IMG/VR virus record: IMGVR_UViG_3300022689_000080
Location: 1 to 59,990 of that record
Length of the DNA: 59,990 nt
Reading direction: 5' to 3' (one strand)
Origin: a virus
Shown one piece after another: positions 53,042 to 59,990 of this stretch (position 1 is the first letter of the stretch; every line of letters begins with the position of its first letter). The translations under genes were made by a program, and so were the position numbers. The notes under the pieces were generated by a model that saw only the letters and a list, made by a program, of their open reading frames with translations, made no database searches and was not told the DNA's origin.

Positions 53042-53707
53042 ATGGATCTCCTCGGTCTTGTTCGAGCCGTATGGCAGGAAAGCGGCAGCGACGGGCCCGA
53101 GCCGGTTACGGTCGTCGGAGTCCGCGGCGAGCTTCAGCGAATCCTGGGCTGGGTGATCCGCGCGGATCTCGAGATCCAGTCGCTCTACACTGACTGGGGC
53201 TTCCTGTGGCGGCAACAGGGCTTCGCAACGGTCGCCGGCCAGCGGGTCTACGATGCTGTCCCCGGCGCCTCGGCCTACGATCAGGGCACGTTCTTCATCG
53301 ACGGCGATCAGGGCATCATCGCGGTCGACTACATCGACGTGAAGGGCGAGGCGCCGTACACCAGCCCTGGACGGCCATTCCGCGCCGTCATCATGCCGGA
53401 CCTGCGGATCCGCTTCGATCCGGCCCCGGATGACGTGCACCAGATCACTTTCGACGCTTTCATGGCGCCGATAGCGATGGACCCTCTGGACCTTTCCCAG
53501 TCGGTGATACCTGAGCCGTTCCGCTACGCCATCGTCGGCAAGGCGCTGATGCACTACGGCAAGTACGAGAACGCCCCGGAGATCCTGCAACAGGGCACGG
53601 AAATGTACGCCGACTGGCTCTTCTCGATGTCCTCCCTGCGCCTTCCCGGCAAGCGCTCCGCCCACAAGACGGCGGAGGGCAACGATCTGGTGATAACGGT
53701 TGAGTGA
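53042..53707 (+). CDS. Head-tail connector / tail accessory protein (221 aa)
   Basis: Helical protein with early LLGLVRAVWQESG, a beta insert (VYDAVPGASAYDQGTFFIDGDQGIIAVDYIDV), then MSSLRLPGKRSAHKT. Size, order and pattern fit the P22 gp4-like adaptor that binds the portal ring. GTGA overlap with the large tail protein downstream. Assignment by pattern and position. Confidence 0.75.
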   Translation: MDLLGLVRAVWQESGSDGPEPVTVVGVRGELQRILGWVIRADLEIQSLYTDWGFLWRQQGFATVAGQRVYDAVPGASAYDQGTFFIDGDQGIIAVDYIDVKGEAPYTSPGRPFRAVIMPDLRIRFDPAPDDVHQITFDAFMAPIAMDPLDLSQSVIPEPFRYAIVGKALMHYGKYENAPEILQQGTEMYADWLFSMSSLRLPGKRSAHKTAEGNDLVITVE

Positions 53708-55737
53708 GCAGGCAGACCCCATACTTCCCCCTCGGCGGCGGTCTTGATGTCGTCACGCCCCCGGCGCAGATGCCGCCCGGGCGCCTCATTGCCGGCGTCA
53801 ACTTCGAGCCCTGGATCAATGGTGGCTACCGCCGATGCCTGGGCTTCGAGCGCTTCGACGGCCGGCCGGCGCCGTCTGACGCATCGTGGGTATGGCTCGA
53901 GGTAGACGATGCCAGCGGCCTGTCGCTGGGCGACACGATTACCGGCGACACCTCGTCGGCCACGGGCACGGTCATCGCCATCAGCGGCAACGACGTGGCC
54001 GTAACGAAGGTGACTGGCGCCTTCGGGGTCGAGGACGCCAACACCGCAGCCTTCGCCATCACCGCAGCGACGTCGGAGGACGCGCCTACCACGGACCTCC
54101 TCGCAGAGTGGAAGCTGGCGGCGGAAAACGAATACCGCGCTGACATCCTCGAGGTTCCCGGCAGCGGGCCGGTGCGCGGCGTGTGGCAGCTCCGCGACAA
54201 GGTGTACGCGATCCGCGACAACCTGGGAGCCACGGCCGCGGTGATCTATCAGGCCACGGCGTCCGGCTGGGACACGACTCCGGTTACGATGGGCGTCCGC
54301 CTTCGCTTCGACACGGGTGTGTCCGAGATCAATCCGGGCGACGTGCTGACCGGCGGCACGTCCGGCGCGACCGGGACCGTACACCGGATAGTCGTGCACG
54401 TCGGCAACTGGGGGACCGGCGATGCGGCCGGCTTTGTCGTGATGACCAGCGTCACCGGCACTTTCACGAACGGCGAAGCGCTGAACGTCGGCGCAACACT
54501 GTCCGCCAGCGCATCCGGAAACAGCTCCGTCACAACTATCCCGCCCGGGGGCCGTTACGATTTCGTGACCACGAACCTCCTGGCTGGCTCGAATACCTAC
54601 CGAGCCTATTGCTGCGCAGGTGTCGGGCCTGCCCTCGAGATCGACGAGAACGGCATCGTGAGTCCGATCCTGATGGACCTGACGCTGGGCGATTCCCCGA
54701 CCGAGAACAAGCCGTACCTGTGCGAGGTTTTCGATGGATCCCTGTGGCTGATGTTTCCCGGCGGGTCGCTCCAGAAGTCGATCGTGGGCGACGCCATGAC
54801 CTTCAACGGGTTCCTGGGCGCCGCGGAGTTCGGGCTGGGTGACGAGGGCACCGGCCTCGTGGCAACAGAAGGCCGCGTACTGGTGGCCTATACGCGCAGT
54901 CAGGCTCACGGCTTCTTTCCGGCCAACCTGAGCTACCAGAAGCGGCTTCTGGCCGATCGCTCCGGCGGCGTGCTGTATAGCGCCGACAGCCTGGGTGGCC
55001 TGTATGCCCTCGACGATCAGGGCGTGGTCGACCTGAGCAGGGCCGAGCTGTTCGGTGACTTCGCCGCGGCCACGATCTCGGATCTCATTCAACCGCTGGC
55101 AGTCTCGAGCGTGAACAGCGTGGCGGGGACGATGTGCGTCCGCGATTCCAACCAGTACCGCCTCGTGCTTCGCAGCGGCGACGTGATCGTATTCCGGATC
55201 AGCCCTAACGCACCGCCGGAGGCTGGGCTTCTGAGCTACGGGACCGGCATCGAGTTCAGCGCTGCCTGCGAGGACGAGAATTCGGCGCCGACCTACTGGT
55301 TCTGCGGCAACTCGGGGTACGTCTATCAGGCCGAACGAGGGATCAACTTCGACGGCGAGGAGATCTCCGCGTTTATGACGCTGCCCTTCGCGGATCAGGA
55401 TTCGCCGGCCGCGCGCAAGCGCTACCGGCTTGCGGAGTTCGAGATCGTTGCGACTGGAAGCCTGTTCCTCAACTGCCATCACGAACTGAATTTCGGGGAT
55501 CCGGATCAGCGCATCGACGACTGGACGGACGGCTTCGTGGGCGGCGGCGGTCGCTACGAAGTCGAAAACTGGGACGAATTCTTCTGGGATGCGCAGCTCT
55601 ACAACATGGGCCGCTTCGAGCTGCGCGGCACCGGCCGGAACATCAGCCTGACCATTGAAAAGACCTCCGCGACCACGCCGCCGTTCATCGTCCAGGGGGT
55701 CATCCTTCACTACGATCCGCGGAGAGTTCAGCGATGA
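53704..55737 (+). CDS. Tail hub/stabilisation-type protein (677 aa)
   Basis: GTG start. The N-terminus FPLGGGLDVVTPPAQMPPGRLIAGVNFEPWINGGYRRCLGFE is typical of long beta-rich podophage tail proteins that take the place of P22 gp10. Two GDTITGDTSSATGTV-like repeats occur at about residues 76-90 and 215-230. The rest is strand-rich with WFCGNSGYVYQAERG. Probably forms the tail tube extension beneath the connector. Confidence 0.75.
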   Translation: MSRQTPYFPLGGGLDVVTPPAQMPPGRLIAGVNFEPWINGGYRRCLGFERFDGRPAPSDASWVWLEVDDASGLSLGDTITGDTSSATGTVIAISGNDVAVTKVTGAFGVEDANTAAFAITAATSEDAPTTDLLAEWKLAAENEYRADILEVPGSGPVRGVWQLRDKVYAIRDNLGATAAVIYQATASGWDTTPVTMGVRLRFDTGVSEINPGDVLTGGTSGATGTVHRIVVHVGNWGTGDAAGFVVMTSVTGTFTNGEALNVGATLSASASGNSSVTTIPPGGRYDFVTTNLLAGSNTYRAYCCAGVGPALEIDENGIVSPILMDLTLGDSPTENKPYLCEVFDGSLWLMFPGGSLQKSIVGDAMTFNGFLGAAEFGLGDEGTGLVATEGRVLVAYTRSQAHGFFPANLSYQKRLLADRSGGVLYSADSLGGLYALDDQGVVDLSRAELFGDFAAATISDLIQPLAVSSVNSVAGTMCVRDSNQYRLVLRSGDVIVFRISPNAPPEAGLLSYGTGIEFSAACEDENSAPTYWFCGNSGYVYQAERGINFDGEEISAFMTLPFADQDSPAARKRYRLAEFEIVATGSLFLNCHHELNFGDPDQRIDDWTDGFVGGGGRYEVENWDEFFWDAQLYNMGRFELRGTGRNISLTIEKTSATTPPFIVQGVILHYDPRRVQR

Positions 55738-56459
55738 GCAACCCCTACTACAACTACCTGCGAGATCTGCTGCCCTTCACCCGGGTTCGCTCAAACTCGC
55801 TGGACGAAGAGTTCACCCTGATCGAGCAGGGCTTCGACAAGATCAACCCGTTCAACTTCTCCTTCGGCGGCACGGACACCGGGACAGTGAACGCCTACGT
55901 TGTAGGCACCGGAAACACGGGGACGCTGGTCGATCTTCAGATCGTGGCCTTTGCGCCCCTGAGCGGGAACACGGGGGCATCGACCCTGAATCTCGACTCG
56001 AATGGCGCGGACCCAATTGTGACGAACAGCGGGCAACCGCTTCAGGCCGGCGACCTGATTGCCGGCGTCCCGGTGCTGGTGGTCTATGACCTGCCCAACA
56101 CGCGCTGGGTGCTGATCGGGTCCACCCACCGGCAGACGATCGCAGCCTTGCGCCCTGGCGTCATCACGGACTCCTCCACGGCGCGCACCCTGTCGGTCGG
56201 TGACGAGAACAACATCATCCGCTTCACAAACGGCGGCGCGATCACGGTCACGGTGCCAACCGAGGCCTCCGAGCCCTTTGAGGCCGGCAGCATCATTCAC
56301 CTGCATCAAGAAGGCGCCGGCCAGATTACCGTCGCCTCCGCGGTCGGCGTGAGCCTGCGCGCTGCCATCGGCCTGAGAACGCGGGTCCAGTACAGCTCGC
56401 TCTCGCTCGTGAAGGTTGAATCGAATACGTGGAACGTGATCGGGGATCAGGCCGCATGA
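55734..56459 (+). CDS. Tail fibre / needle-type protein (241 aa)
   Basis: ATGA overlap. The N-terminal helix with FTRVRSNSLDEEFTLIEQGFDKI is a recurring attachment segment in phage tail fibres, followed by Gly/Thr/Asn-rich beta-structured sequence (GGAITVTVPTEASEPFEAGS) to the end. Likely attaches to the tail hub. Confidence 0.75.
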   Translation: MSNPYYNYLRDLLPFTRVRSNSLDEEFTLIEQGFDKINPFNFSFGGTDTGTVNAYVVGTGNTGTLVDLQIVAFAPLSGNTGASTLNLDSNGADPIVTNSGQPLQAGDLIAGVPVLVVYDLPNTRWVLIGSTHRQTIAALRPGVITDSSTARTLSVGDENNIIRFTNGGAITVTVPTEASEPFEAGSIIHLHQEGAGQITVASAVGVSLRAAIGLRTRVQYSSLSLVKVESNTWNVIGDQAA

Positions 56460-56701
56460 GCTGGGGCCTCTACGTCCACAACTGGAAAGGCGCCGGTTCG
56501 GCCAACCAGTCGCCATTCAACAACTTTGCCCTCCAGTTCCAGCCGGACATCTACTCGCGCTTCGATGACCCTATTGGGTCAACGATCGTCGAGGACCTGG
56601 GCGCAAGGCGCTACACGAACTCCGTGGTCGGTACGCCGACCTTCGAGGAAACCGGCCTGCTGTCGGACGGCGGCACGTCGGTGCGCTGGGAGACGCCGTA
56701 G
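56456..56701 (+). CDS. Hypothetical tail-module protein, 81 aa
   Basis: ATGA overlap fixes the start at 56456. Aromatic and Asn/Gln-rich N-terminus (MSWGLYVHNWKGAG). It shares an MSW start with the fibre at 57222. Function unknown; ends one base into the next start (TAGTG). Confidence 0.7.
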   Translation: MSWGLYVHNWKGAGSANQSPFNNFALQFQPDIYSRFDDPIGSTIVEDLGARRYTNSVVGTPTFEETGLLSDGGTSVRWETP

Positions 56702-57225
56702 TGCTGGACTGCCACGTGCTGATGCTTCCGGATCGTGACAACCGGCTGTGCCTCGAGTCCGTCGCGTCCGAGCGCGCGCGGGTTCACCTTCTGGATGGCA
56801 TCCCCGGGCACATCGGAAAGGGCCGGATAAAGGGCTATTCCCTGGGCGACCAGCCTTTCGTCACCTACGTCGATGACGACGATATGGTGACTCCGGGGCT
56901 CCTCGATGCGCTCCACGACTACCTCGAGGAGCATCCTTACACGCCGATGCTCTACGTGAAAAATCGCGCAGTGAGTACGTCCGATCCCATGCCGGAGCCT
57001 CTTTCCTCGCTTAACGTCCAAGAGCGGCCGAGGAATACGGTCATCGTTACGGACCACCTGTGCGTGTTTCGCCGGGACCGGCTGATGCCGCTCATGGGTC
57101 GTTACAGGCATGCAGCCAGGGGCGGGGACGGCATGGTGCTGCGTGCCTACCTCCGGTCCATGAGCGAGAACAAAACGATCTCCTTCGTACATGAGCCGCA
57201 CTACTTCGTGAGGCGCGCACCGTGA
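56701..57225 (+). CDS. Small glycosyltransferase-like protein, GT-A type (174 aa)
   Basis: GTG start. VTYVDDDDMVTPGLLDAL (D58-D61) matches the metal-binding DxD region of GT2-type glycosyltransferases, preceded by a nucleotide-binding-like strand (DCHVLMLPDRD) and followed by GDGMVLRAYLRSM, which may hold the catalytic acidic residue. It is shorter than usual for GT2 enzymes (about 230-300 aa) and sits inside the tail-fibre operon. It may glycosylate a fibre or alter a host surface sugar. The motif is seen; the substrate is unknown. Confidence 0.7.
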   Translation: MLDCHVLMLPDRDNRLCLESVASERARVHLLDGIPGHIGKGRIKGYSLGDQPFVTYVDDDDMVTPGLLDALHDYLEEHPYTPMLYVKNRAVSTSDPMPEPLSSLNVQERPRNTVIVTDHLCVFRRDRLMPLMGRYRHAARGGDGMVLRAYLRSMSENKTISFVHEPHYFVRRAP

Positions 57226-59162
57226 GCTGGAGCCCAATCAGCACGTCGGAGCAGCGCTTCGACACGATCAACCAGTACGACTCGAATTGCTTTGTCGACA
57301 TCAGCTATTTCGACTGGCAGTTCGATGGGCTCGTCGACGGTATCACGGCCTACGAGCGGGTCCGCATCACCCTTTCCATCGAATCCTCTGAGATCTTCAA
57401 TTGGAACGGGACGTGTGTATGGGATACGGTTGATATTCAGATCGAGGGCGGGGGCACCCCGCCAAACTGGGGGAAGCAGTTCGCCACGACGGTCACTCAG
57501 ATTGCCCCGGGACAGTGGGAGTTTGAAGCCGACATTGTGGCCGAGTTCGGCAGCGCGATACCCCTGACGTACCTGCGCGCTTTTGCCACAACGCAGACTT
57601 CCCCGGCCACGGTCATTGTTACCGGCTTTGAGGGCTTTACGCCGCCGCCGCCAGCGCCGTCATTCAACCCCATTGGCGAACCCCGGGTCGACTATCGGAA
57701 CGTCGCCTGCCAGGACCACACGCATGTGATGATCTACAGCGCGGGCGGGCTCACGAACACGACGCTGCTTCAGGCGCCCAACTACGCGATCATGGTCGGC
57801 GTCGGGGGCGGCATCGTGGTCACTGATATGTCCGGCGGGTACTGGGACACCGGACTCAATACCGCGACGGATAACGTGTTCTTCGTGCAGGTGGTTTCCG
57901 ACAACGCGAAGGCATCCATCCCTCTTCCGCCGGCCCAGGTTCAGATTGGCCGACTGCGCTTCGTGTGCTGGGGGATGTCGAGCCTGACACCTGCGGCCGA
58001 CTTCTACAGCACGATTCCGAACACGCCGAGCTTGATTGGTACGCTTTCGGTCGGCGGGCAGCTTGCGATCTCGGACTCGTATTCGCTGTGGGCGAATGAC
58101 AAGCTCGACCTGAACGGCCTGTCCAACGCGCTCGCCGCTACGCTGAACGTGACGGTAACGCCGAACGTGCCGCCGGCCTTCGGAGCCTTCGCGGCAGACC
58201 CTGGTGTGCGCGTGCTTCTTCGCGTCAGCCCCGGCCCGCAACGATCCGGGTTTGTGAACGGCTCTCGTGTCATCCTGACCGATGACTCTACGCCGATAAT
58301 TGCAAAGGAGCGCCTGCCGCTTCAGTACGACATCCGCGGAGTTCCGATTCAAGCGGACTACCCGCGAGATCAGCTCGTTACTCCGCCAGGAGTTCTCACT
58401 GGTGGCCGCGGCTCGCTGATCGTTCCCGGCGAGGACTCGGTGGACACGTGGAGGCGAAACAGCGCCGTCCCGAGCCCGGGCGGCACCGTGTTCGACACCC
58501 TCACAGCGATGATTGACCGCATCCCGAATACGCCGCGGCTTGTCGGTTCGTCGCTGGGCACGTCGGATTTCACCATCGGCCTCTGGCAGGCCCCGGATCC
58601 CATCGGAAGCGCGCTGCGCCCCATCGGCTACGTGCCGCTGATGACGTGCTTCCGGTTTGCCCCGGAAACCACTGACATCAGGGTGTATGCAAAGCTCGTC
58701 GGCGGCTTCGAGATCTACGCGCTTCGAGGGACGGCGCCGAATAGGTTTTCGTACATCGTATTCAACGTCTGCGACTCCGAGACGCAGGGCACGGCCATGA
58801 TGAGGTTCGCGTTCACGCTACCTCCCGACCCGGGCCAGGGTGGTCGCAACCACGTGGCCATAACGCGCAAGAATGGCAGGTTTTACGCCTTCCTGAACGG
58901 GAAGAAGGGCAGGATGACCGACTTCGTTCTGTCGCCCAGCCAGGAGGGCAACTTCATCCCCTCCGAGGAGGAGATCGTGCTGGGCAATCTCGGGCGCCTC
59001 TACATTGGCACACGCATCACCGAGGTTCGCGGTCGGCCAAAGCTGTCGGACGTGGGTTTCAGGACCGGCGCCGGCGCTGTGTTCAATGACATCGAGATCG
59101 TGGCTGGCATCGCCGTCTACGACGCCACCTTTGACACGTTCACACTGCTTACCACGCTGTAG
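57222..59162 (+). CDS. Tail fibre / receptor-binding protein with LamG-like C-terminus (646 aa)
   Basis: GTG start, GTGA overlap. Beta-rich throughout. A proline hinge (FTPPPPAPSF, about 130-145) separates an N-terminal domain from the rest. The C-terminal about 170 residues (TDIRVYAKLVGGFEIYALRG, NHVAITRKNGRFYAFLNGKK, LYIGTRI) resemble a concanavalin/LamG carbohydrate-binding fold. Likely the receptor-binding fibre; the neighbouring glycosyltransferase-like gene fits a sugar-related role. Confidence 0.8.
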   Translation: MSWSPISTSEQRFDTINQYDSNCFVDISYFDWQFDGLVDGITAYERVRITLSIESSEIFNWNGTCVWDTVDIQIEGGGTPPNWGKQFATTVTQIAPGQWEFEADIVAEFGSAIPLTYLRAFATTQTSPATVIVTGFEGFTPPPPAPSFNPIGEPRVDYRNVACQDHTHVMIYSAGGLTNTTLLQAPNYAIMVGVGGGIVVTDMSGGYWDTGLNTATDNVFFVQVVSDNAKASIPLPPAQVQIGRLRFVCWGMSSLTPAADFYSTIPNTPSLIGTLSVGGQLAISDSYSLWANDKLDLNGLSNALAATLNVTVTPNVPPAFGAFAADPGVRVLLRVSPGPQRSGFVNGSRVILTDDSTPIIAKERLPLQYDIRGVPIQADYPRDQLVTPPGVLTGGRGSLIVPGEDSVDTWRRNSAVPSPGGTVFDTLTAMIDRIPNTPRLVGSSLGTSDFTIGLWQAPDPIGSALRPIGYVPLMTCFRFAPETTDIRVYAKLVGGFEIYALRGTAPNRFSYIVFNVCDSETQGTAMMRFAFTLPPDPGQGGRNHVAITRKNGRFYAFLNGKKGRMTDFVLSPSQEGNFIPSEEEIVLGNLGRLYIGTRITEVRGRPKLSDVGFRTGAGAVFNDIEIVAGIAVYDATFDTFTLLTTL

Positions 59163-59173
59163 CCGGACGCAAC

Positions 59174-59201
59174 TTAAACCCACTGGGACGCACCCTAAAA
59201 T
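59174..59201 (+). promoter_or_regulatory. Late-type promoter element, copy 4
   Basis: TTAAACCCA, 12 bases, CTAAAAT. It lies 27 bases before the gene that runs across the map ends and so probably drives the ejection-protein, lysis and fibre block up to 26.3 kb. Confidence 0.75.
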
Positions 59202-59227
59202 CGGGCCATCATGTGAAGGGCCCGACC

Positions 59228-59990
59228 ATGAGCTACGGAATCTCCGTCACCAACAATTCGACGGGAAAACCCGCGAAAAGCTGGAAAGACGGCAAGCGTA
59301 ATAGGAATGTCGTAAGGGATGCCGACGACCTTCGATTCCAGTTGACGGGCGTCGAGACTCCCAGCGCACTCAAGGGCAGCAGCAACAACGAAGGATTCTC
59401 CCTGGGTGGCCTTGCGTCCACCGGGGGTAGCCCGCCTCCGGCAGCTCGAAGCGCTCCGGGATCCGATCAGTCTTTCGACCTCAGCTCCCTCGGAGCCAGC
59501 AGCGGCGCGCCGGCCACGGACATCAACAACGGATTCTCGTTGGGTGGACCGCCAGTAGGTGCGCAGCCGCGCGTCACTCCCGGCGTTCAACCCGGAGTGA
59601 CCGCGCTCAGTAACCCGCCGGACATCAACAACGGATTTTCGCTGGGTGGCCCGCCGGCAGGCGGCGCGCAGAATGGTACACCCGCGCAAACAGCTCCGAA
59701 GCCGCGCGCGGGACAGTTCAACGCCCAGTCGTGGCCCTATGGAAGCCTCGGCCTTCAATCCTATGGAACCGTGCTTCGCAACGGCATGGCGGACGATGGC
59801 GGACAGCTTCGCGTCGGCGGTTATTCGCAAGGCAAGCTCATACTGGGGATGGCAGCAGATGGCAATCTCGTTCTCATGGGCCCGAACGGCCCGATGCTCG
59901 AAGGCGGCGGCGCATGGGGTGGCGCCGGGGCTGGTGGCGCCGGGGCTGGGGGCGCCGGGGCTGGTGGCGCCGGGGCTGGGGGCGCTGGTG
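59228..59990 (+). CDS. Repeat-rich virion-type protein, N-terminal part (runs off the window end)
   Basis: ATG at 59228 is preceded by GAAGGG eight bases upstream. The 254 codons read to the window end contain three copies of a GFSLGG motif (two as DINNGFSLGGPP), a DGNLVL stretch and finally a Gly-Ala run encoded by a 15-bp repeat. The same repeat opens the window and continues as the 2..1423 frame, so these are probably two halves of one gene on a circular map. The lengths do not add to a multiple of three across the join, so bases are probably missing there. It follows a late-type promoter and the tail genes and precedes the large polyvalent protein cluster, suggesting a virion component. 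I recognise no enzymatic domain. Confidence 0.75.
   Translation, partial: MSYGISVTNNSTGKPAKSWKDGKRNRNVVRDADDLRFQLTGVETPSALKGSSNNEGFSLGGLASTGGSPPPAARSAPGSDQSFDLSSLGASSGAPATDINNGFSLGGPPVGAQPRVTPGVQPGVTALSNPPDINNGFSLGGPPAGGAQNGTPAQTAPKPRAGQFNAQSWPYGSLGLQSYGTVLRNGMADDGGQLRVGGYSQGKLILGMAADGNLVLMGPNGPMLEGGGAWGGAGAGGAGAGGAGAGGAGAGGAG
59921..59990 (+). repeat. 15-bp GC-rich tandem repeat at right end
   Basis: Same unit as at the left end (GGCGCCGGGGCTGG plus T or G), in the frame of the gene starting at 59228. It indicates that the two window ends are neighbours on a circular or circularly permuted molecule. Confidence 0.95.

Noticed and set aside
53554-55710. 718-codon minus-strand frame opposite the tail hub gene
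   Set aside because: Shadow of the 677-aa tail gene; composition typical of reverse reading of GC-rich codons.

Overview
The window looks like an essentially complete genome of a temperate, short-tailed (podovirus-type), high-GC phage of a proteobacterium. It has a terminase, portal, scaffold and capsid series followed by a short tail module without tape measure, tube or sheath genes. It also has an integrase, excisionase, repressor and Cro, and an attP-like site made of the 3' end of a tRNA with encoded CCA. Both ends of the window lie inside the same 15-bp Gly/Ala-coding repeat, so the map is probably circular and was opened inside one gene, with the repeat collapsed at the break. No host genus can be named from sequence alone.

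Layout. (1) About 59.2 kb round to 26.3 kb, plus strand: a repeat-rich virion-type protein spanning the ends, three small probable virion proteins, a 2088-residue 'large polyvalent protein' with a superfamily 2 helicase, a lysis group (small holin candidates and an M15 peptidase), an exported Glu-Pro-repeat protein, four fibre-like or repeat proteins, and a second giant protein (2785 residues) carrying a C5-methyltransferase-like and a zincin-like motif. (2) 26.3 to 33.9 kb, minus strand: attP, an HNH protein that copies the integrase N-terminus, integrase, excisionase, small zinc-ribbon genes, DUF2303, SSB, YqaJ exonuclease, RecT and the repressor. (3) 34.0 to 43.9 kb, plus strand: Cro, DUF1376 replication protein, a tandem iteron block that is a good origin candidate, helicase, primase, a series of nuclease and NinB-type genes, a RadC-like protein, then ten tightly overlapping small unknown genes. 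(4) 44 to 59.2 kb, plus strand: small and large terminase, four more small genes, portal, scaffold, capsid, connector and tail genes, a small glycosyltransferase-like gene and tail fibres.

Regulation visible in the sequence: a 20-bp palindromic operator lies between the repressor and cro, directly beside a TTGACC/TTAAAT promoter. The recombination operon has its own promoter, overlapped by one arm of an 11-bp inverted repeat. Four copies of a sharply conserved element (TTAAACC[C/G]A, 12 bases, then CTA) precede the late genes, with the last one upstream of the gene that runs across the map ends. This suggests one co-ordinated late promoter set driving both halves of the structural region. Most genes overlap by ATGA or GTGA and are probably translationally coupled.

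Most notable: the two enzyme-bearing giant virion-type proteins, the integrase-arm/HNH fusion beside attP, the four-copy promoter family, and the iteron origin embedded in a reading frame.
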